This document shows positions 35,578 to 44,457 of a stretch of 64,000 nucleotides of DNA, in pieces. Source of the stretch: Phenylobacterium glaciei (GTDB taxonomy: Bacteria > Pseudomonadota > Alphaproteobacteria > Caulobacterales > Caulobacteraceae); the NCBI RefSeq assembly GCF_016772415.1, contig NZ_JAGSGD010000001.1, forward strand, positions 124,001-188,000, read 5' to 3'. Under the pieces are notes generated by a model. The model was not told the origin of the DNA and made no database searches. It worked only from the letters and a program-made list of their open reading frames with translations. Each line of letters opens with the position of its first letter. The first letter of the stretch is position 1. The position numbers and the translations under genes were made by a program.

Positions 35578-36612
35578 TCAGGTTCCCTTTACAGACCGGC
35601 CGCACTTGCCATAGCGGGCCGGGCAAAGCCATGCCCCCTCCGGCGCGGCCCCGCCGGCCCGCGCCAGGGCGTGGTCGACGGTGTCGACAAGGGCCGTGAT
35701 GAAGGCCTGTTCGACCCCCAGCGCCGGGGCACGCAGATAGGGGGCCACCCCCTGTTGCACCGCCAGCTCGGCATATTCGTGGTCCAGCTCCACCAGGGTC
35801 TCTATGTGTTCGGAGACGAAGGCGATCGGCGTGATCAGCAGGCCCACCCCCTGTTCGCCGGCCACGTGGATCTCATCGACCGTGGAGGGGCCGATCCATT
35901 TCAGTGGGCCCACCCGGCTCTGATAGCAGACACGCCAGTCGGTGAGCTCGGGGACCTGGGCGGCCACCGCAGCGGCCGTGGCCTCGATCTGCGCCTGGTA
36001 GGGGTCGCCACCCGCGATCACCTTCTCGGGCAGGCCGTGGGCGGAGAACAGCAGGCGGACATTGGCGGGCTTTCCGGCCTTCACCCAGGTGTCGCGGATG
36101 GCGGTGGCGTGGCCCTCCACAACCCCCTTGGCGGTGGGATAGCAGCAGACGGTGCGGGCGCGGCCGGGGCCCTTATAGGCCTTGGCCCAGTCCTGCAGGG
36201 ACGAGGCGGTGGTGGTGGTGGAGTACTGGGGATAGAGCGGCAGCAGGACGATCTCGTCGGGGGCGAAAGCCGCCACCTCCTGGGCCGTCTGGTCAGCGAA
36301 GGGCTTCCAATAGCGCATGGCGATGAAGGACTTCACGGTCAGGTCGGGCCGGGCCACGGCGAGCGCGGCATCCAGGGCCGCGGCCTGCTTCTGCGTCTCC
36401 GGCAGCAGGGGCGAGGCGCCGCCCATGATGTTGTAGTTGGCCTGGGCGGAGGTCTCGCGACGCGAAGAGATCAGGGCGGCGAGCGGATAGCGCAGGATCG
36501 CTGGCACGCTGATGATCGCCGGGTCCTTGAACAGGTTGTACAGGAACGGCCGCACGGCGTCCGGGCCATCCGGACCGCCAAGGTTGAACAGGACGACGGC
36601 GACGCGGCTCAT
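35578..36612 (-). CDS. hemH: Ferrochelatase
   Basis: A 344-residue enzyme that inserts iron into protoporphyrin IX, the last step of haem synthesis. It begins MSRVAVVLFNLGGPDGPDAV. The catalytic His lies in LLFSAHGLPEKVIAGGDPY, the Glu in ITPIAFVSEHIETLVELDHEY, and the conserved YQSRVGPLKWIGPST segment is present. ATG 36612 overlaps the hemE stop by four bases (ATGA). The C-terminus retains CPARYGKCGRS cysteines, as in cluster-type ferrochelatases, although a [2Fe-2S] cluster is not certain. Confidence 0.97.
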   Translation of the reverse strand: MSRVAVVLFNLGGPDGPDAVRPFLYNLFKDPAIISVPAILRYPLAALISSRRETSAQANYNIMGGASPLLPETQKQAAALDAALAVARPDLTVKSFIAMRYWKPFADQTAQEVAAFAPDEIVLLPLYPQYSTTTTASSLQDWAKAYKGPGRARTVCCYPTAKGVVEGHATAIRDTWVKAGKPANVRLLFSAHGLPEKVIAGGDPYQAQIEATAAAVAAQVPELTDWRVCYQSRVGPLKWIGPSTVDEIHVAGEQGVGLLITPIAFVSEHIETLVELDHEYAELAVQQGVAPYLRAPALGVEQAFITALVDTVDHALARAGGAAPEGAWLCPARYGKCGRSVKGT

Positions 36613-37640
36613 TTGCCGGTCACCCGGCGGATCGTGCGCTCGATATGCTCGATGGGGGTGTCGGGCAGGACGCCATGGCCGAGGTTGAAGATGTAGGGGC
36701 CGGAGTTCCACTGCTCGATCAGAGCGTCGACCCGGGCGTCCAGCGCCGGGCCGCCGGCCCGCAGCAGCAGGTTGTCGAGCGCGCCCTGGATGGTCTTGCC
36801 GCTGTCCTGGATCTTCTGGCCAAGGACAGCCGGGGCCTGGGTGTCGAGGGCGACGCAGTTGACCGGCACGCGGGCGGCATAGTTCTCCACGAGGGCCCCG
36901 GCGCTGCGCGGGAAGCCGATGAAGGGCACGTCCACGCCGGCGGCGCGGACCTTCTCGATGATGGCGGTGTGCGGTTTGATGACGATGCGTTCGAAGACAT
37001 CCTCGGCCAGGCCTTCCGCCCAGCTTTCGAACAGCTTCAGCACCTGGGCGCCGGACTTCGCCTGCATCACCAGGTAGCGGGCGGTGGCGTCCACCAACAC
37101 CTCAAGCAGCCGGTCCAGCTTCTCCGGATGCTGGTAGGCATAGGTCCGGGCCCCGGAGCGGTCGGAGCCGCGGCCTTCGATCATGTAGGTGGCCACGGTC
37201 CAGGGGGCGCCGGCGAAGCCGATCAGGGCGCGGTCCGGCTCCAGCTCGGCGCGGACCCGGGAGAGCGTCTCGCCGATGGCCGAAAGGCGGCCGGTGGAGG
37301 CCTCGATCTGGTCAGCCATGCTTTCGATGGAGGGCAGTTCGCCGAGCCTCGGCCCCTCGCCCGTCTCGAACCAGACTTCCTGGCCCAGCGCCTGGGGGAT
37401 CAGCAGGATGTCGGCGAAGACGATGGCGGCGTCCAGGGGGAAGCGGCGCATCGGCTGCATCGTAGCCTCGGCGGCCATCTCCGGATTGTGGCAGAAGGCG
37501 ATGAAGTCCTTGGCCCGGGTTCGCAGCTCCCGGTACTCGGGCAGGGAGCGTCCCGCCTGACGCATGAACCAGACCGGCGGGCGATCCAGGGTTTCTCCGG
37601 CAAGCGCCCGGAGCAGGCGGGGTTCTGAACTGTTCGGCAT
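36609..37640 (-). CDS. hemE: Uroporphyrinogen decarboxylase
   Basis: A 343-residue cytosolic enzyme that decarboxylates uroporphyrinogen III to coproporphyrinogen III. The signature PPVWFMRQAGRSLPEYRELR is at the N-terminus, with the substrate Asp in DAAIVFADILLIPQALG, GFAGAPWTVATYMIEG in the middle and FNLGHGVLPDTPIEHIERT at the C-terminus. ATG 37640 matches the family start. In Caulobacter crescentus hemE is the gene flanking the replication origin, and its promoter lies inside the origin; the same arrangement is seen here, with hemE reading away from the 515-bp intergenic region. Confidence 0.98.
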   Translation of the reverse strand: MPNSSEPRLLRALAGETLDRPPVWFMRQAGRSLPEYRELRTRAKDFIAFCHNPEMAAEATMQPMRRFPLDAAIVFADILLIPQALGQEVWFETGEGPRLGELPSIESMADQIEASTGRLSAIGETLSRVRAELEPDRALIGFAGAPWTVATYMIEGRGSDRSGARTYAYQHPEKLDRLLEVLVDATARYLVMQAKSGAQVLKLFESWAEGLAEDVFERIVIKPHTAIIEKVRAAGVDVPFIGFPRSAGALVENYAARVPVNCVALDTQAPAVLGQKIQDSGKTIQGALDNLLLRAGGPALDARVDALIEQWNSGPYIFNLGHGVLPDTPIEHIERTIRRVTGK

Positions 37641-37845
37641 GGACGGCGTTAAACCGGCTTCGGGCTCCAACCTCAAGCCCGCCTGTTCTTCCCGACTGCC
37701 CTTCTACCTTTCTAAGAAATAGAATCTTGGATGAAGAGGTAGCGGTAGGGCCTGGGCAAGCCGGGGACAAAGCCCGGTGTCGCACCCCGCATCGACTCCC
37801 TTTCCCCAGGAGACGCCACCTTCATCCGCAGGCCAGCGGCCACGC

Positions 37846-37854
37846 TGTGGATTG
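37846..37854. promoter_or_regulatory. DnaA-box-like site in the origin
   Basis: TGTGGATTG is the complement of CAATCCACA, seven of nine to TTATCCACA with an intact TCCACA core. It is immediately followed by the first CtrA box, so DnaA and CtrA could compete for this stretch. Confidence 0.55.
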
Positions 37855-37856
37855 TG

Positions 37857-37871
37857 TTAATAGAGTCTTAA
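37857..37871. promoter_or_regulatory. CtrA box 1 with embedded CcrM site
   Basis: TTAA-TAGAGTC-TTAA is a perfect TTAA-N7-TTAA CtrA box. Its spacer contains GAGTC (37863-37867), a GANTC methylation site. Confidence 0.85.
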
Positions 37872-37885
37872 CGTGCTGATCGGCC

Positions 37886-37900
37886 TTAACGATTCATTAA
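37886..37900. promoter_or_regulatory. CtrA box 2 with embedded CcrM site
   Basis: TTAA-CGATTCA-TTAA is a second perfect CtrA box, 29 bp after the first. Its spacer contains GATTC (37891-37895), again a GANTC site. Confidence 0.85.
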
Positions 37901-38155
37901 CCTCAAGGCCCCGCTCGGGGTGAACGAACAGGAGTCGTTCGCCGCCGCCCCCGGTTTGGGGTTGGCGCGTCCACGCCGCAGGGACAGACGGCGGGCGAGC
38001 CCGACTCAAACACCCCGAAGGGCGCCCGCTATCCCCGGCCCGCCGGATTGGCGCGGGAAATGGCCGCAGTTCTCCCCAAGCGCGCGCAGCTTCGCTAAGA
38101 AGGTATCGACTCCTCTGTCCCCAGATATTTCGACGCACCAGCGTTTCGAGACCCC

Positions 38156-39004
38156 ATGACCTCAGCCTCGCGCTACGCCACCTATTTCCATGTGCACCTG
38201 GTCTCCGACTCCACCGGCGAGACCCTCAACGCCATGGCCCGCGCCGTCTGCGCCCGGTTCGAGAATGTCCTGCCCATCGAGCACATCTACGCCCTGGTCC
38301 GCTCGCCCCGGCAGCTGGAGCGGGCGCTCACCGATATCGAGGCCGCGCCGGGCGTGGTGATCCACACCATCGTCGATGACGAGCTGCGGGCGGCCCTGGA
38401 AGAGGGCTGCCGTAAGCTGGACATGGCCTGCATCCCGGCGCTCGACCCGCTGGTCTCGGCCCTGTCGCGCTATCTGGGCGCGGCCCTGACCCGGCGGGTG
38501 GGGGTGCAGCACGCCCTGGACAATGACTATTTCAACCGCATGGACGCGCTGAACTACGCGATCGGCCACGACGACGGCCAGGGCGGCCAGGACCTGGACC
38601 AGGCCGATGTGGTGCTGGTGGGGGTCTCGCGGACGTCGAAGACGCCCACCTGCATCTATCTGGCCCACCGCGGGGTCCGCGCCGCCAATGTGCCCCTGGT
38701 GCCGGGGCGGCCGCCGACCGAAAAGCTGCTGACCCTGAAGAACGCCCTGATCGTCGGCCTGACCATCTCCCCCGACCGGCTGATCCAGATCCGCCGCAAC
38801 CGGCTTCTGAGCCTCAAGGAAGACCGCGACTCCAGCTATATCGATATCGAGGCGGTCCGCGAGGAGACGGTGCTGGCCCGCCGGCTGTATGAGCGGATGG
38901 AATGGCCGGTGATCGACGTCACCCGCCGCAGCGTCGAGGAGACGGCCGCCGCGGTGCTGAACCTGCTGAACGGCGGCCACGGCCAGATCGAGGTGCTGGG
39001 ATGA
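38156..39004 (+). CDS. ppsR: Pyruvate,phosphate dikinase / PEP synthase regulatory protein (kinase-pyrophosphorylase)
   Basis: A 282-residue bifunctional ADP/Pi-dependent regulator of the DUF299 family that switches PEP synthase or PPDK on and off by threonine phosphorylation. Marks: FHVHLVSDSTGETLNAMARA at the start and a central P-loop LVGVSRTSKTPTCIYLAHRG. DNDYFNRMDALNYAIGHDDGQ lies in the middle, and RNRLLSLKEDRDSSYIDIEAVREE near the C-terminus. In C. crescentus this gene (RP001) borders the origin opposite hemE. It opens a cluster ppsR-maf-aroE-coaE-dnaQ in which the first three genes overlap by ATGA junctions. ATG 38156 follows the origin directly. Confidence 0.96.
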   Translation: MTSASRYATYFHVHLVSDSTGETLNAMARAVCARFENVLPIEHIYALVRSPRQLERALTDIEAAPGVVIHTIVDDELRAALEEGCRKLDMACIPALDPLVSALSRYLGAALTRRVGVQHALDNDYFNRMDALNYAIGHDDGQGGQDLDQADVVLVGVSRTSKTPTCIYLAHRGVRAANVPLVPGRPPTEKLLTLKNALIVGLTISPDRLIQIRRNRLLSLKEDRDSSYIDIEAVREETVLARRLYERMEWPVIDVTRRSVEETAAAVLNLLNGGHGQIEVLG

Positions 39005-39597
39005 GTGGACCCATTATCCTGGCGTCGAAGAGCGCCGCGCGCACCGCCGTGCTGACCGGGGCGGGTGTCCCCTTCGAAATCCACGTCTCCGGTGTCGACG
39101 AGGACGCGGTGAAGACCGCCCTGCTGGGCCAGGGGGGCACGCCCCGCGACGTCGCCGATGCGCTGGCCGAACTGAAGGCGGTGAAGATCTCGCGCGGCCG
39201 GCCCGGCTTCGTGATCGGCGCCGACCAGACCCTGGAGTTCGAGGGCGGGCTCTATGACAAGGCCGAGACCGTCGAGGCTGCGCGGGCCCGGCTGAAGCTG
39301 CTGCGCGGCAAGCCGCACAAACTGCATTCCGCCGTGGTCGTCGCCAAGGACGGCCAGCCGATCTGGCGCGAGGTCGCCACCTGCACGCTCACCATGCGCG
39401 ACTTCAGCGACGACTTCCTGGAAGCCTACCTGATCGCCGAGGGTGAGGAAGCGCTGGGCTCGGTGGGCTGCTACCGTCTGGAAAGCCACGGCGCCCAGCT
39501 GTTCTCCAAGATCGAGGGCGACTATTTCGCCATCCTGGGCCTGCCGCTGCTGGGCCTGCTGGATCTGCTGCGTAAGCACGGGGCGCTCTCGGTATGA
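39001..39597 (+). CDS. maf: Maf family nucleotide pyrophosphatase
   Basis: A 198-residue Maf/YceF-type nucleoside triphosphate pyrophosphatase that hydrolyses modified or non-canonical nucleotides and affects septation in some bacteria. It starts [20 protein letters not shown], with the catalytic Asp region [12 protein letters not shown] and the C-terminal substrate-binding [24 protein letters not shown] 39001 overlaps the ppsR stop (ATGA), and its stop overlaps aroE likewise. In many alphaproteobacteria maf is fused or adjacent to aroE. Confidence 0.95.
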   Translation: MSGPIILASKSAARTAVLTGAGVPFEIHVSGVDEDAVKTALLGQGGTPRDVADALAELKAVKISRGRPGFVIGADQTLEFEGGLYDKAETVEAARARLKLLRGKPHKLHSAVVVAKDGQPIWREVATCTLTMRDFSDDFLEAYLIAEGEEALGSVGCYRLESHGAQLFSKIEGDYFAILGLPLLGLLDLLRKHGALSV

Positions 39598-40445
39598 CCA
39601 GGATCACCGGCGCCACCCGGGTGGCCGGCGTGGTGGGCCAGCCCATCGCCCATTCGATGAGCCCCATCCTGCACAACGCCTGGCTGGCGGCGGCGGGGAT
39701 CGATGGGGTGTATGCGCCCTTCGCCGTGAGGCCGGAGGCCTTCGAAACCTTCGTCCGGGGCCTGCGGGGCGGTTCGGTGGCAGGCCTGAACGTCACCGTG
39801 CCCTTCAAGACCATGGCGCTGTCCCTGGCCGACGAGGTCAGCGATCGGGCCCGTTTGGCCCAGGCGGCGAATGTCCTGGTGTTCCGCGCCGACGGCGCGA
39901 TCCTGGCCGACAATACCGATGGCCTGGGCCTGCTGGCCGCCTTCGCAGTCCAGGCGCCGGGCTTCGAGCCGGCCGCCGCGCCGGTGGCCATACTCGGCGC
40001 GGGCGGGGGCGCGCGGGGCGCGGCCGCGGCCTTTCTCAGCGCCGGGGCGACCGATATCCGCGTTATCAACCGCACCGTGGCGCGGGCCGAGGAGATCGCC
40101 GCCGATCTGGGTCCGACCGTGCGCGCCTACGGCCTGGACCAGGCGGGGCTCGCCTTTGCCGGTGTCGGCGCCCTGATCAACGCTACCTCGGCCGGACTGT
40201 CCGGAACCGGCAGCCTCGACCTGCCGATCGCCGCCACGCCGGAGACGGCGGTGGTGATGGACATGGTCTACAAGCCGCTGCTCACCCCGTTCCTGGCGCA
40301 GGCGCAAGCGCTGGGCCGCCATACCGTGGACGGGCTGGAGATGCTGATCGGCCAGGCCATACCCGCCTTCCACGCCTTCTTCGGCCAGACGCCGCCCACC
40401 AGTGTCGATGTCCGAACCCTCGCCAAACAAGCCCTGGGGCTCTGA
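39594..40445 (+). CDS. aroE: Shikimate dehydrogenase
   Basis: A 283-residue NADP enzyme of the shikimate pathway (3-dehydroshikimate to shikimate). The substrate-binding start is [22 protein letters not shown], the catalytic Lys in [11 protein letters not shown], the acid in [12 protein letters not shown], and the dinucleotide loop [20 protein letters not shown]. The NADP-specificity region is [12 protein letters not shown], and the C-terminus has [21 protein letters not shown] 39594 overlaps the end of maf (ATGA). coaE begins four bases after its stop. Confidence 0.97.
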   Translation: MTRITGATRVAGVVGQPIAHSMSPILHNAWLAAAGIDGVYAPFAVRPEAFETFVRGLRGGSVAGLNVTVPFKTMALSLADEVSDRARLAQAANVLVFRADGAILADNTDGLGLLAAFAVQAPGFEPAAAPVAILGAGGGARGAAAAFLSAGATDIRVINRTVARAEEIAADLGPTVRAYGLDQAGLAFAGVGALINATSAGLSGTGSLDLPIAATPETAVVMDMVYKPLLTPFLAQAQALGRHTVDGLEMLIGQAIPAFHAFFGQTPPTSVDVRTLAKQALGL

Positions 40446-40449
40446 AACA

Positions 40450-41073
40450 ATGCTGATGATCGGTCTCACCGGCTCCATCGGGATGGGGAAATCCACCACC
40501 GCGACCATGTTCCGCGAGGCGGGGATCCCCGTCTATGACGCCGACGCCGTTGTGGCCGACCTCTATCTGAAGGGCGGCGCGGCCGTCGAACCGCTGGAGG
40601 CCGCCTTTCCTGGCGTGACCAAGGACGGCGCCGTCGACCGCGAGGCCCTGCGCCAGCGGGTGCTGGGGGACGATGCGGCCATGGCCAAGCTGAATTCGGT
40701 GGTCCATCCGCTGATGGGCGCCGACCGCATGGCGTTCTTCGCCCGCGCGGAAGCGGCCAAGGCCGACATGGTGGTGATGGACATCCCCCTGCTGTTCGAG
40801 ACCGGCGGCCAGGCCAATATGGACGCCGTGGTGGTGGCCTCCGCGCCGGAGGATCAGCAGCGCGCCCGGGTCCTGGCCCGGCCCGGCTGGACCGCCGAAC
40901 GTCTGGACGACATCCTCAAGCGCCAGCTGCACGACAGCGAAAAGCGTAAGCGGGCGCACTTCATCGTCGAGACCGGTCATGGCCTCGACCACGCCCGGGC
41001 CCAGGTGCATGAGATCATCGCCACCCTCCGAGATCCGGCGCGCCGTCCCCAGAAGACCGCGCCCGCGACGTGA
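40450..41073 (+). CDS. coaE: Dephospho-CoA kinase
   Basis: A 207-residue P-loop kinase that phosphorylates the 3'-hydroxyl of dephospho-CoA, the last step of CoA synthesis. Walker A is GLTGSIGMGKST (residues 5-16), then VYDADAVVADLY (DxD motif), HPLMGADRMAFF and MDIPLLFETGGQ. The lid region is RARVLARPGWTAERLDDILKRQ. ATG 40450 gives the family N-terminus; an upstream in-frame ATG at 40402 overlaps aroE and codes an unconserved tail. The C-terminal RRPQKTAPAT tail is disordered. Confidence 0.96.
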   Translation: MLMIGLTGSIGMGKSTTATMFREAGIPVYDADAVVADLYLKGGAAVEPLEAAFPGVTKDGAVDREALRQRVLGDDAAMAKLNSVVHPLMGADRMAFFARAEAAKADMVVMDIPLLFETGGQANMDAVVVASAPEDQQRARVLARPGWTAERLDDILKRQLHDSEKRKRAHFIVETGHGLDHARAQVHEIIATLRDPARRPQKTAPAT

Positions 41074-41115
41074 CGCCTCGGTTGAAACGCCGATCGAAGC
41101 GGGTCATCTAAAGCC

Positions 41116-41823
41116 ATGGCCCGCGAAATCGTCATGGACACCGAGACGACCGGATTCGAGCCGCACCTCGGCCACCGGCTGGTGGAAATCGCCTGCCTGG
41201 AGATCGACGACTTCCTGCCCACGGGCCGGCATTTCCACGTCTATATCGACCCCGAGCGCGACATGCCGCCGGACGCCGAGCGGGTGCACGGCCTGTCGAG
41301 CGCCTTCCTGCGGGGCAAGCCGAAGTTCGCTCATCCCGAGGTCAGCCAGGCTTTTCTCGATTTTGTCGGCGACGCGCCGCTGATCGCCCACAACGCCACC
41401 TTCGACCGCGCCTTCATCAACCACGAGCTGGGGGTCTGCGGCCTGCAGATGGTCGAGGAGCCGCGCTGGATCGACACCCTGGCCCTGGCTCGCAAGCGTT
41501 TCCCGGGCATGGCCAATTCGCTGGACGCGCTCTGCAAGCGCTTCAAGATCTCGCTGTCGGAGCGGGAAAAGCACGGCGCTCTGATCGACGCCCGCTTGCT
41601 GGCCGCGGTCTATCTTGAGCTGAAGGGTGGCCGCGAACGCAGCCTCGAGCTCACCACCCAGGCGCAGGACACCGCGGCCTATGCGGTGGCCAACCCCTCG
41701 ACCTATGGCGCCCGGCCCCGGCCGCTGGCGTCACGCTCCACCGAGGCGGAACGCGAAATCCACGCCGCCTTCATCCGCGACGTCCTGAAGAACGAAGAGC
41801 TCTGGGTGCGTTTCGGGCTTTGA
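41116..41823 (+). CDS. dnaQ: DNA polymerase III epsilon subunit
   Basis: A 235-residue 3'-5' proofreading exonuclease of the replicative polymerase. The DEDDh residues are visible: Asp and Glu in REIVMDTETTGFEP (Exo I), the Asp in LIAHNATFDRAFINHEL (Exo II), and His and Asp in HGALIDARLLAAVY (Exo III). A C-terminal segment carrying the alpha-binding tail ends in LKNEELWVRFGL. It is the last gene of the ppsR cluster, 42 bp after coaE. The following 170 bp are palindromic repeat E before the convergent secB. Confidence 0.96.
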   Translation: MAREIVMDTETTGFEPHLGHRLVEIACLEIDDFLPTGRHFHVYIDPERDMPPDAERVHGLSSAFLRGKPKFAHPEVSQAFLDFVGDAPLIAHNATFDRAFINHELGVCGLQMVEEPRWIDTLALARKRFPGMANSLDALCKRFKISLSEREKHGALIDARLLAAVYLELKGGRERSLELTTQAQDTAAYAVANPSTYGARPRPLASRSTEAEREIHAAFIRDVLKNEELWVRFGL

Positions 41824-41829
41824 GTTCAT

Positions 41830-41994
41830 TATCCTTCTCCCCTTGCGGGAGAAGGTGGCCGGTCGGAGACCGGTCGGATGAGGGGTCACGCTCCCCTCTC
41901 CGTAGTCCCTGCAACGCCCTAGCCCGAGAGGTCTATCGACCCCTCATCCGACCCTGCTCCGCAGGGCCACCTTCTCCCGCAAGGGGAGAAGGGT
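41830..41994. repeat. Palindromic repeat, family E
   Basis: CCTTCTCCCCTTGCGGGAGAAGGTGGCC and its inverted partner GGCCACCTTCTCCCGCAAGGGGAGAAGG enclose GGTCGGATGAGGGGT/ACCCCTCATCCGACC-like arms, so the whole element folds into a long cruciform. It separates convergent dnaQ and secB. Confidence 0.88.
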
Positions 41995-42000
41995 GTTGGG

Positions 42001-42498
42001 CTAAGCGTTGCCGACCTGGGTCGCGCCGTCGGCCTGGGCCTTGCGGGCCGCATAGACCCCGGCGAAATCGATGGGGTCGAGCAGGAAGGGCGGGAAGCCG
42101 CCGTCCGACGTCACGTCGGCGATCACCCGGCGGGCGAAGGGGAACAGGAACCGCGGGCACTCCACCAGCAGCACCGCTTCCAGCTCCTCGGTGGGGACGC
42201 CGGAAATCTCGAAAACCCCGCCATAGAGCAGTTCGACGTGGAAGACCGGGCCGTCCTCGCGGGTCGCGCGGGCCGAAAGCTTCAGGTCCACCTCGAAGAA
42301 CCCGTCATCACGGCCCCGGGCGTTCATTTCCACGCCCATATCGATGGAGGGCTGGTTGGCGCCGGCGCGCAGGCTGTCGGGGGCCCGCGGGTTCTCGAAG
42401 CTGAGATCGCGGATGAATTGGGCGAGAATCCGGATTCCAGGCTCAGGCAGGCCGATATCGGCGCCGTTTTCCTGGCCGGCCGCGTCAGTGTCGCTCAT
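42001..42498 (-). CDS. secB: Protein-export chaperone SecB
   Basis: A 165-residue tetrameric chaperone that keeps preproteins unfolded for SecA. The family core is visible: [20 protein letters not shown] at the N-terminal third, [40 protein letters not shown], and [36 protein letters not shown] 42498 is used; an extension to 42609 in the same frame looks non-coding. It is divergent from timA, with a 159-bp shared control region. Its position beside dnaQ repeats the origin-proximal Caulobacter arrangement. Confidence 0.96.
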   Translation of the reverse strand: MSDTDAAGQENGADIGLPEPGIRILAQFIRDLSFENPRAPDSLRAGANQPSIDMGVEMNARGRDDGFFEVDLKLSARATREDGPVFHVELLYGGVFEISGVPTEELEAVLLVECPRFLFPFARRVIADVTSDGGFPPFLLDPIDFAGVYAARKAQADGATQVGNA

Positions 42499-42657
42499 GG
42501 TGGCGAAGATTCCGTGCTCTAAGGACGTCCATTCACGCCCTGTTTGGACCGGCGCTGCTATCATGCGACTTTCGCCGATGCAACGTCGCCCCTGACGGAG
42601 GCGTTGCAACGTCCTATATTAGGCTCCACCCCCCGTCTCCAACGAAGCGATAGTGTT

Positions 42658-43284
42658 TTGCCGATCTTAGAGCTGATCATCTTTGCAGGCCTCGCGGTCG
42701 TCGTGCTGTTCCAGCTCTATTCGGTGCTGGGCCGCAGGGTTGGCCGTCAGCCGGAGGACAATGCGGGAGATCCAGCCCTGGCCACCGTCAAACCCGCGCG
42801 GCTGGAGGGCGAGGAGCCCCAGGCCGCGGAGGCCGCCGAGGGCGTGGCCCTCTCTGGCCTGGCTGCGGTGCGCGCCCGCGACAGCAGTTTCGATCTCTCC
42901 CGCTTCCTCGGCGGCGCCAAGAGCGCCTACGAGATGGTGGTCACCGCCTTCGCCGCCGGCGACCGCGACACCCTGCGCAATCTGCTGGCGCCCGGCATCC
43001 TGGCCAGCTTCGACGCCGAGATCGCCCGGCGTGAGACCGAAGGCCGCACCGAGGTGGTGGAGTTTTCCCATCCGCCCCGCGCCGACCTGGAGAAGGCCGA
43101 TGTGACGGGCGACACCGCCCAGGTCACCGTCCGCTTCCTGGCCGAGTTCCGCAGCCGCACCAAGGGCCCCGAGGGCGAGGGGGTCGACGATCGCCGCACA
43201 GCCGAACTGTGGACCTTCGAACGCAATCTTAAGAGCCGCGACCCCAACTGGATCCTCGTCCGCGTCGACGCCGCCGAGGCGTAG
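42658..43284 (+). CDS. timA: Tim44/TimA family protein
   Basis: A 208-residue protein with one N-terminal membrane span (LELIIFAGLAVVVLFQLYSVLG) and a C-terminal Tim44-like domain (about 85-208: FLGGAKSAYEMVVTAFAAGD, LLAPGILASFDAEIARRETEG, AQVTVRFLAEFRSRTKG, LWTFERNLKSRDPNWILVRVD). Bacterial TimA proteins are inner-membrane relatives of the mitochondrial presequence-translocase subunit; their bacterial role is not settled. No ATG fits, so I use TTG 42658, which gives the conserved N-terminus PILELIIF. The gene heads a timA-mltA-smr run and is divergent from secB, which suggests an envelope-protein context. Confidence 0.86.
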   Translation: MPILELIIFAGLAVVVLFQLYSVLGRRVGRQPEDNAGDPALATVKPARLEGEEPQAAEAAEGVALSGLAAVRARDSSFDLSRFLGGAKSAYEMVVTAFAAGDRDTLRNLLAPGILASFDAEIARRETEGRTEVVEFSHPPRADLEKADVTGDTAQVTVRFLAEFRSRTKGPEGEGVDDRRTAELWTFERNLKSRDPNWILVRVDAAEA

Positions 43285-43335
43285 GACCACCCGCTCACCC
43301 CGGCTCGCCGCCGGTCCAGCCTGGAGTCCCCGCTC

Positions 43336-44457
43336 GTGGCCCCGTTGAAAATCCTCCTGGCTGTGGCCTGCGCCCTGACGCTCGCCGCCTGCGCCACCGC
43401 CAGGCCACGCCCCAGCCCCTATCCGGCCCCGCGTCCGACTCCCGCGCCGGCCCCAGCGCCGATCCTGGAACAGTTCAGCGACCTGCCGGGCTGGGCCGCC
43501 GAGGATCATGCCGGCGCCTTCGAAGCCTATCGGTCCACCTGCGGCGCCTCGCGCGATGCGGCCATGGGGGAGGTCTGCCGCCGGGCGCGGTCGCGGCCCC
43601 TGCTGCCTGAGGCCGAGGCCCGCGCCTTCTTCGAGGACAATTTCCGGCCTGAGGCCCTGCCCGGCGATGGCGTCCTGACCGCCTACTACGCCCCGGAATA
43701 TGAGGCGCGCGCCAAGCCGGACGCCGAGTTCTCGGCTCCCGTCCGGCCCAAGCCCGCCGACCTGGTGGCCAGCGGCCAAGGCGGCCGAGACGCCCAGCAG
43801 CGGGGACCCGACGGCAAGCTCGGCCCCTATCCTGACCGCACCGCCATCGAAACCTCGGCTCCGGCCCAGGTGCTGGCCTGGATGCGGCCCGAGGAGCTGT
43901 TCTTCCTGCAGGTCCAGGGCTCGGGGGTGGTCACCTATCCGGACGGCAAGCGGATGAAGGTGCTGTTTTCCGCCACCAACGGCCAGACCTTCACCGGCAT
44001 CGCCAATCCCATGCGCGACAAGGGTCTGCTGGCGGCCAACAACACCTCGGGCGAAGCTATTCGACAATGGCTGGCCGACCATCGGGGACCGCAGGCCGAC
44101 GCGGTCATGCGGCTGAACCCGCGCTATGTCTTTTTCACCCTGGCCCCCGACGACGGCCGTCCGCCCACCGGTTCGGCGGGCATCCCTCTGCCCTCCGGCC
44201 GCGCCATCGCGGTGGACCCGAGCCGGCATGCCACAGGTGAGCTGTTCTGGATCGACGGGGTCGCACCGATCCTCAATGGCGCCTTCCCCACCTATCGGCG
44301 GATGGTGACGGCGCTGGACGTGGGCGGGGCCATCAAGGGTGAGGTCCGCGCCGACCTCTATCTGGGCCAGGGCCAGCGCGCCGGCGCCGAGGCCGGCCGT
44401 GTGCGCCACACCCTGCGAATGCACCGCCTGGTTCCCCGGGTCGGTCCCGGGCGGTGA
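43336..44457 (+). CDS. mltA: Membrane-bound lytic murein transglycosylase A
   Basis: A 373-residue outer-membrane lipoprotein that cleaves the glycan strand of peptidoglycan. The signal MAPLKILLAVACALTLAAC ends in a LAAC lipobox, followed by a Pro-rich linker. The MltA domain includes GVLTAYYAPEYEARAKPDAEF and EELFFLQVQGSGVVTYPDG, and the 3D domain at the C-terminus has the catalytic Asp in VTALDVGGAIKGEVRADLYLG. GTG 43336 is the start. The stop overlaps the start of the Smr gene (GTGA). Confidence 0.93.
   Translation: MAPLKILLAVACALTLAACATARPRPSPYPAPRPTPAPAPAPILEQFSDLPGWAAEDHAGAFEAYRSTCGASRDAAMGEVCRRARSRPLLPEAEARAFFEDNFRPEALPGDGVLTAYYAPEYEARAKPDAEFSAPVRPKPADLVASGQGGRDAQQRGPDGKLGPYPDRTAIETSAPAQVLAWMRPEELFFLQVQGSGVVTYPDGKRMKVLFSATNGQTFTGIANPMRDKGLLAANNTSGEAIRQWLADHRGPQADAVMRLNPRYVFFTLAPDDGRPPTGSAGIPLPSGRAIAVDPSRHATGELFWIDGVAPILNGAFPTYRRMVTALDVGGAIKGEVRADLYLGQGQRAGAEAGRVRHTLRMHRLVPRVGPGR

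Larger units (their letters stand above)
37641..38155. other. Chromosomal replication origin (Cori-like)
   Basis: A 515-bp non-coding gap lies between hemE and the PEP-synthase regulator gene, the same neighbours as the C. crescentus origin. It contains two perfect CtrA boxes (37857-37871, 37886-37900), a DnaA-box-like TGTGGATTG (37846-37854), three TCCCCA hexamers (37803, 38073, 38118) like the weak DnaA sites described for Caulobacter, and AT-rich patches at 37700-37740 and 37850-37905. Seven GANTC sites lie between 37722 and 38112. No open reading frame is convincing. Synteny and motif content support the call; initiation itself is not shown. Confidence 0.88.
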
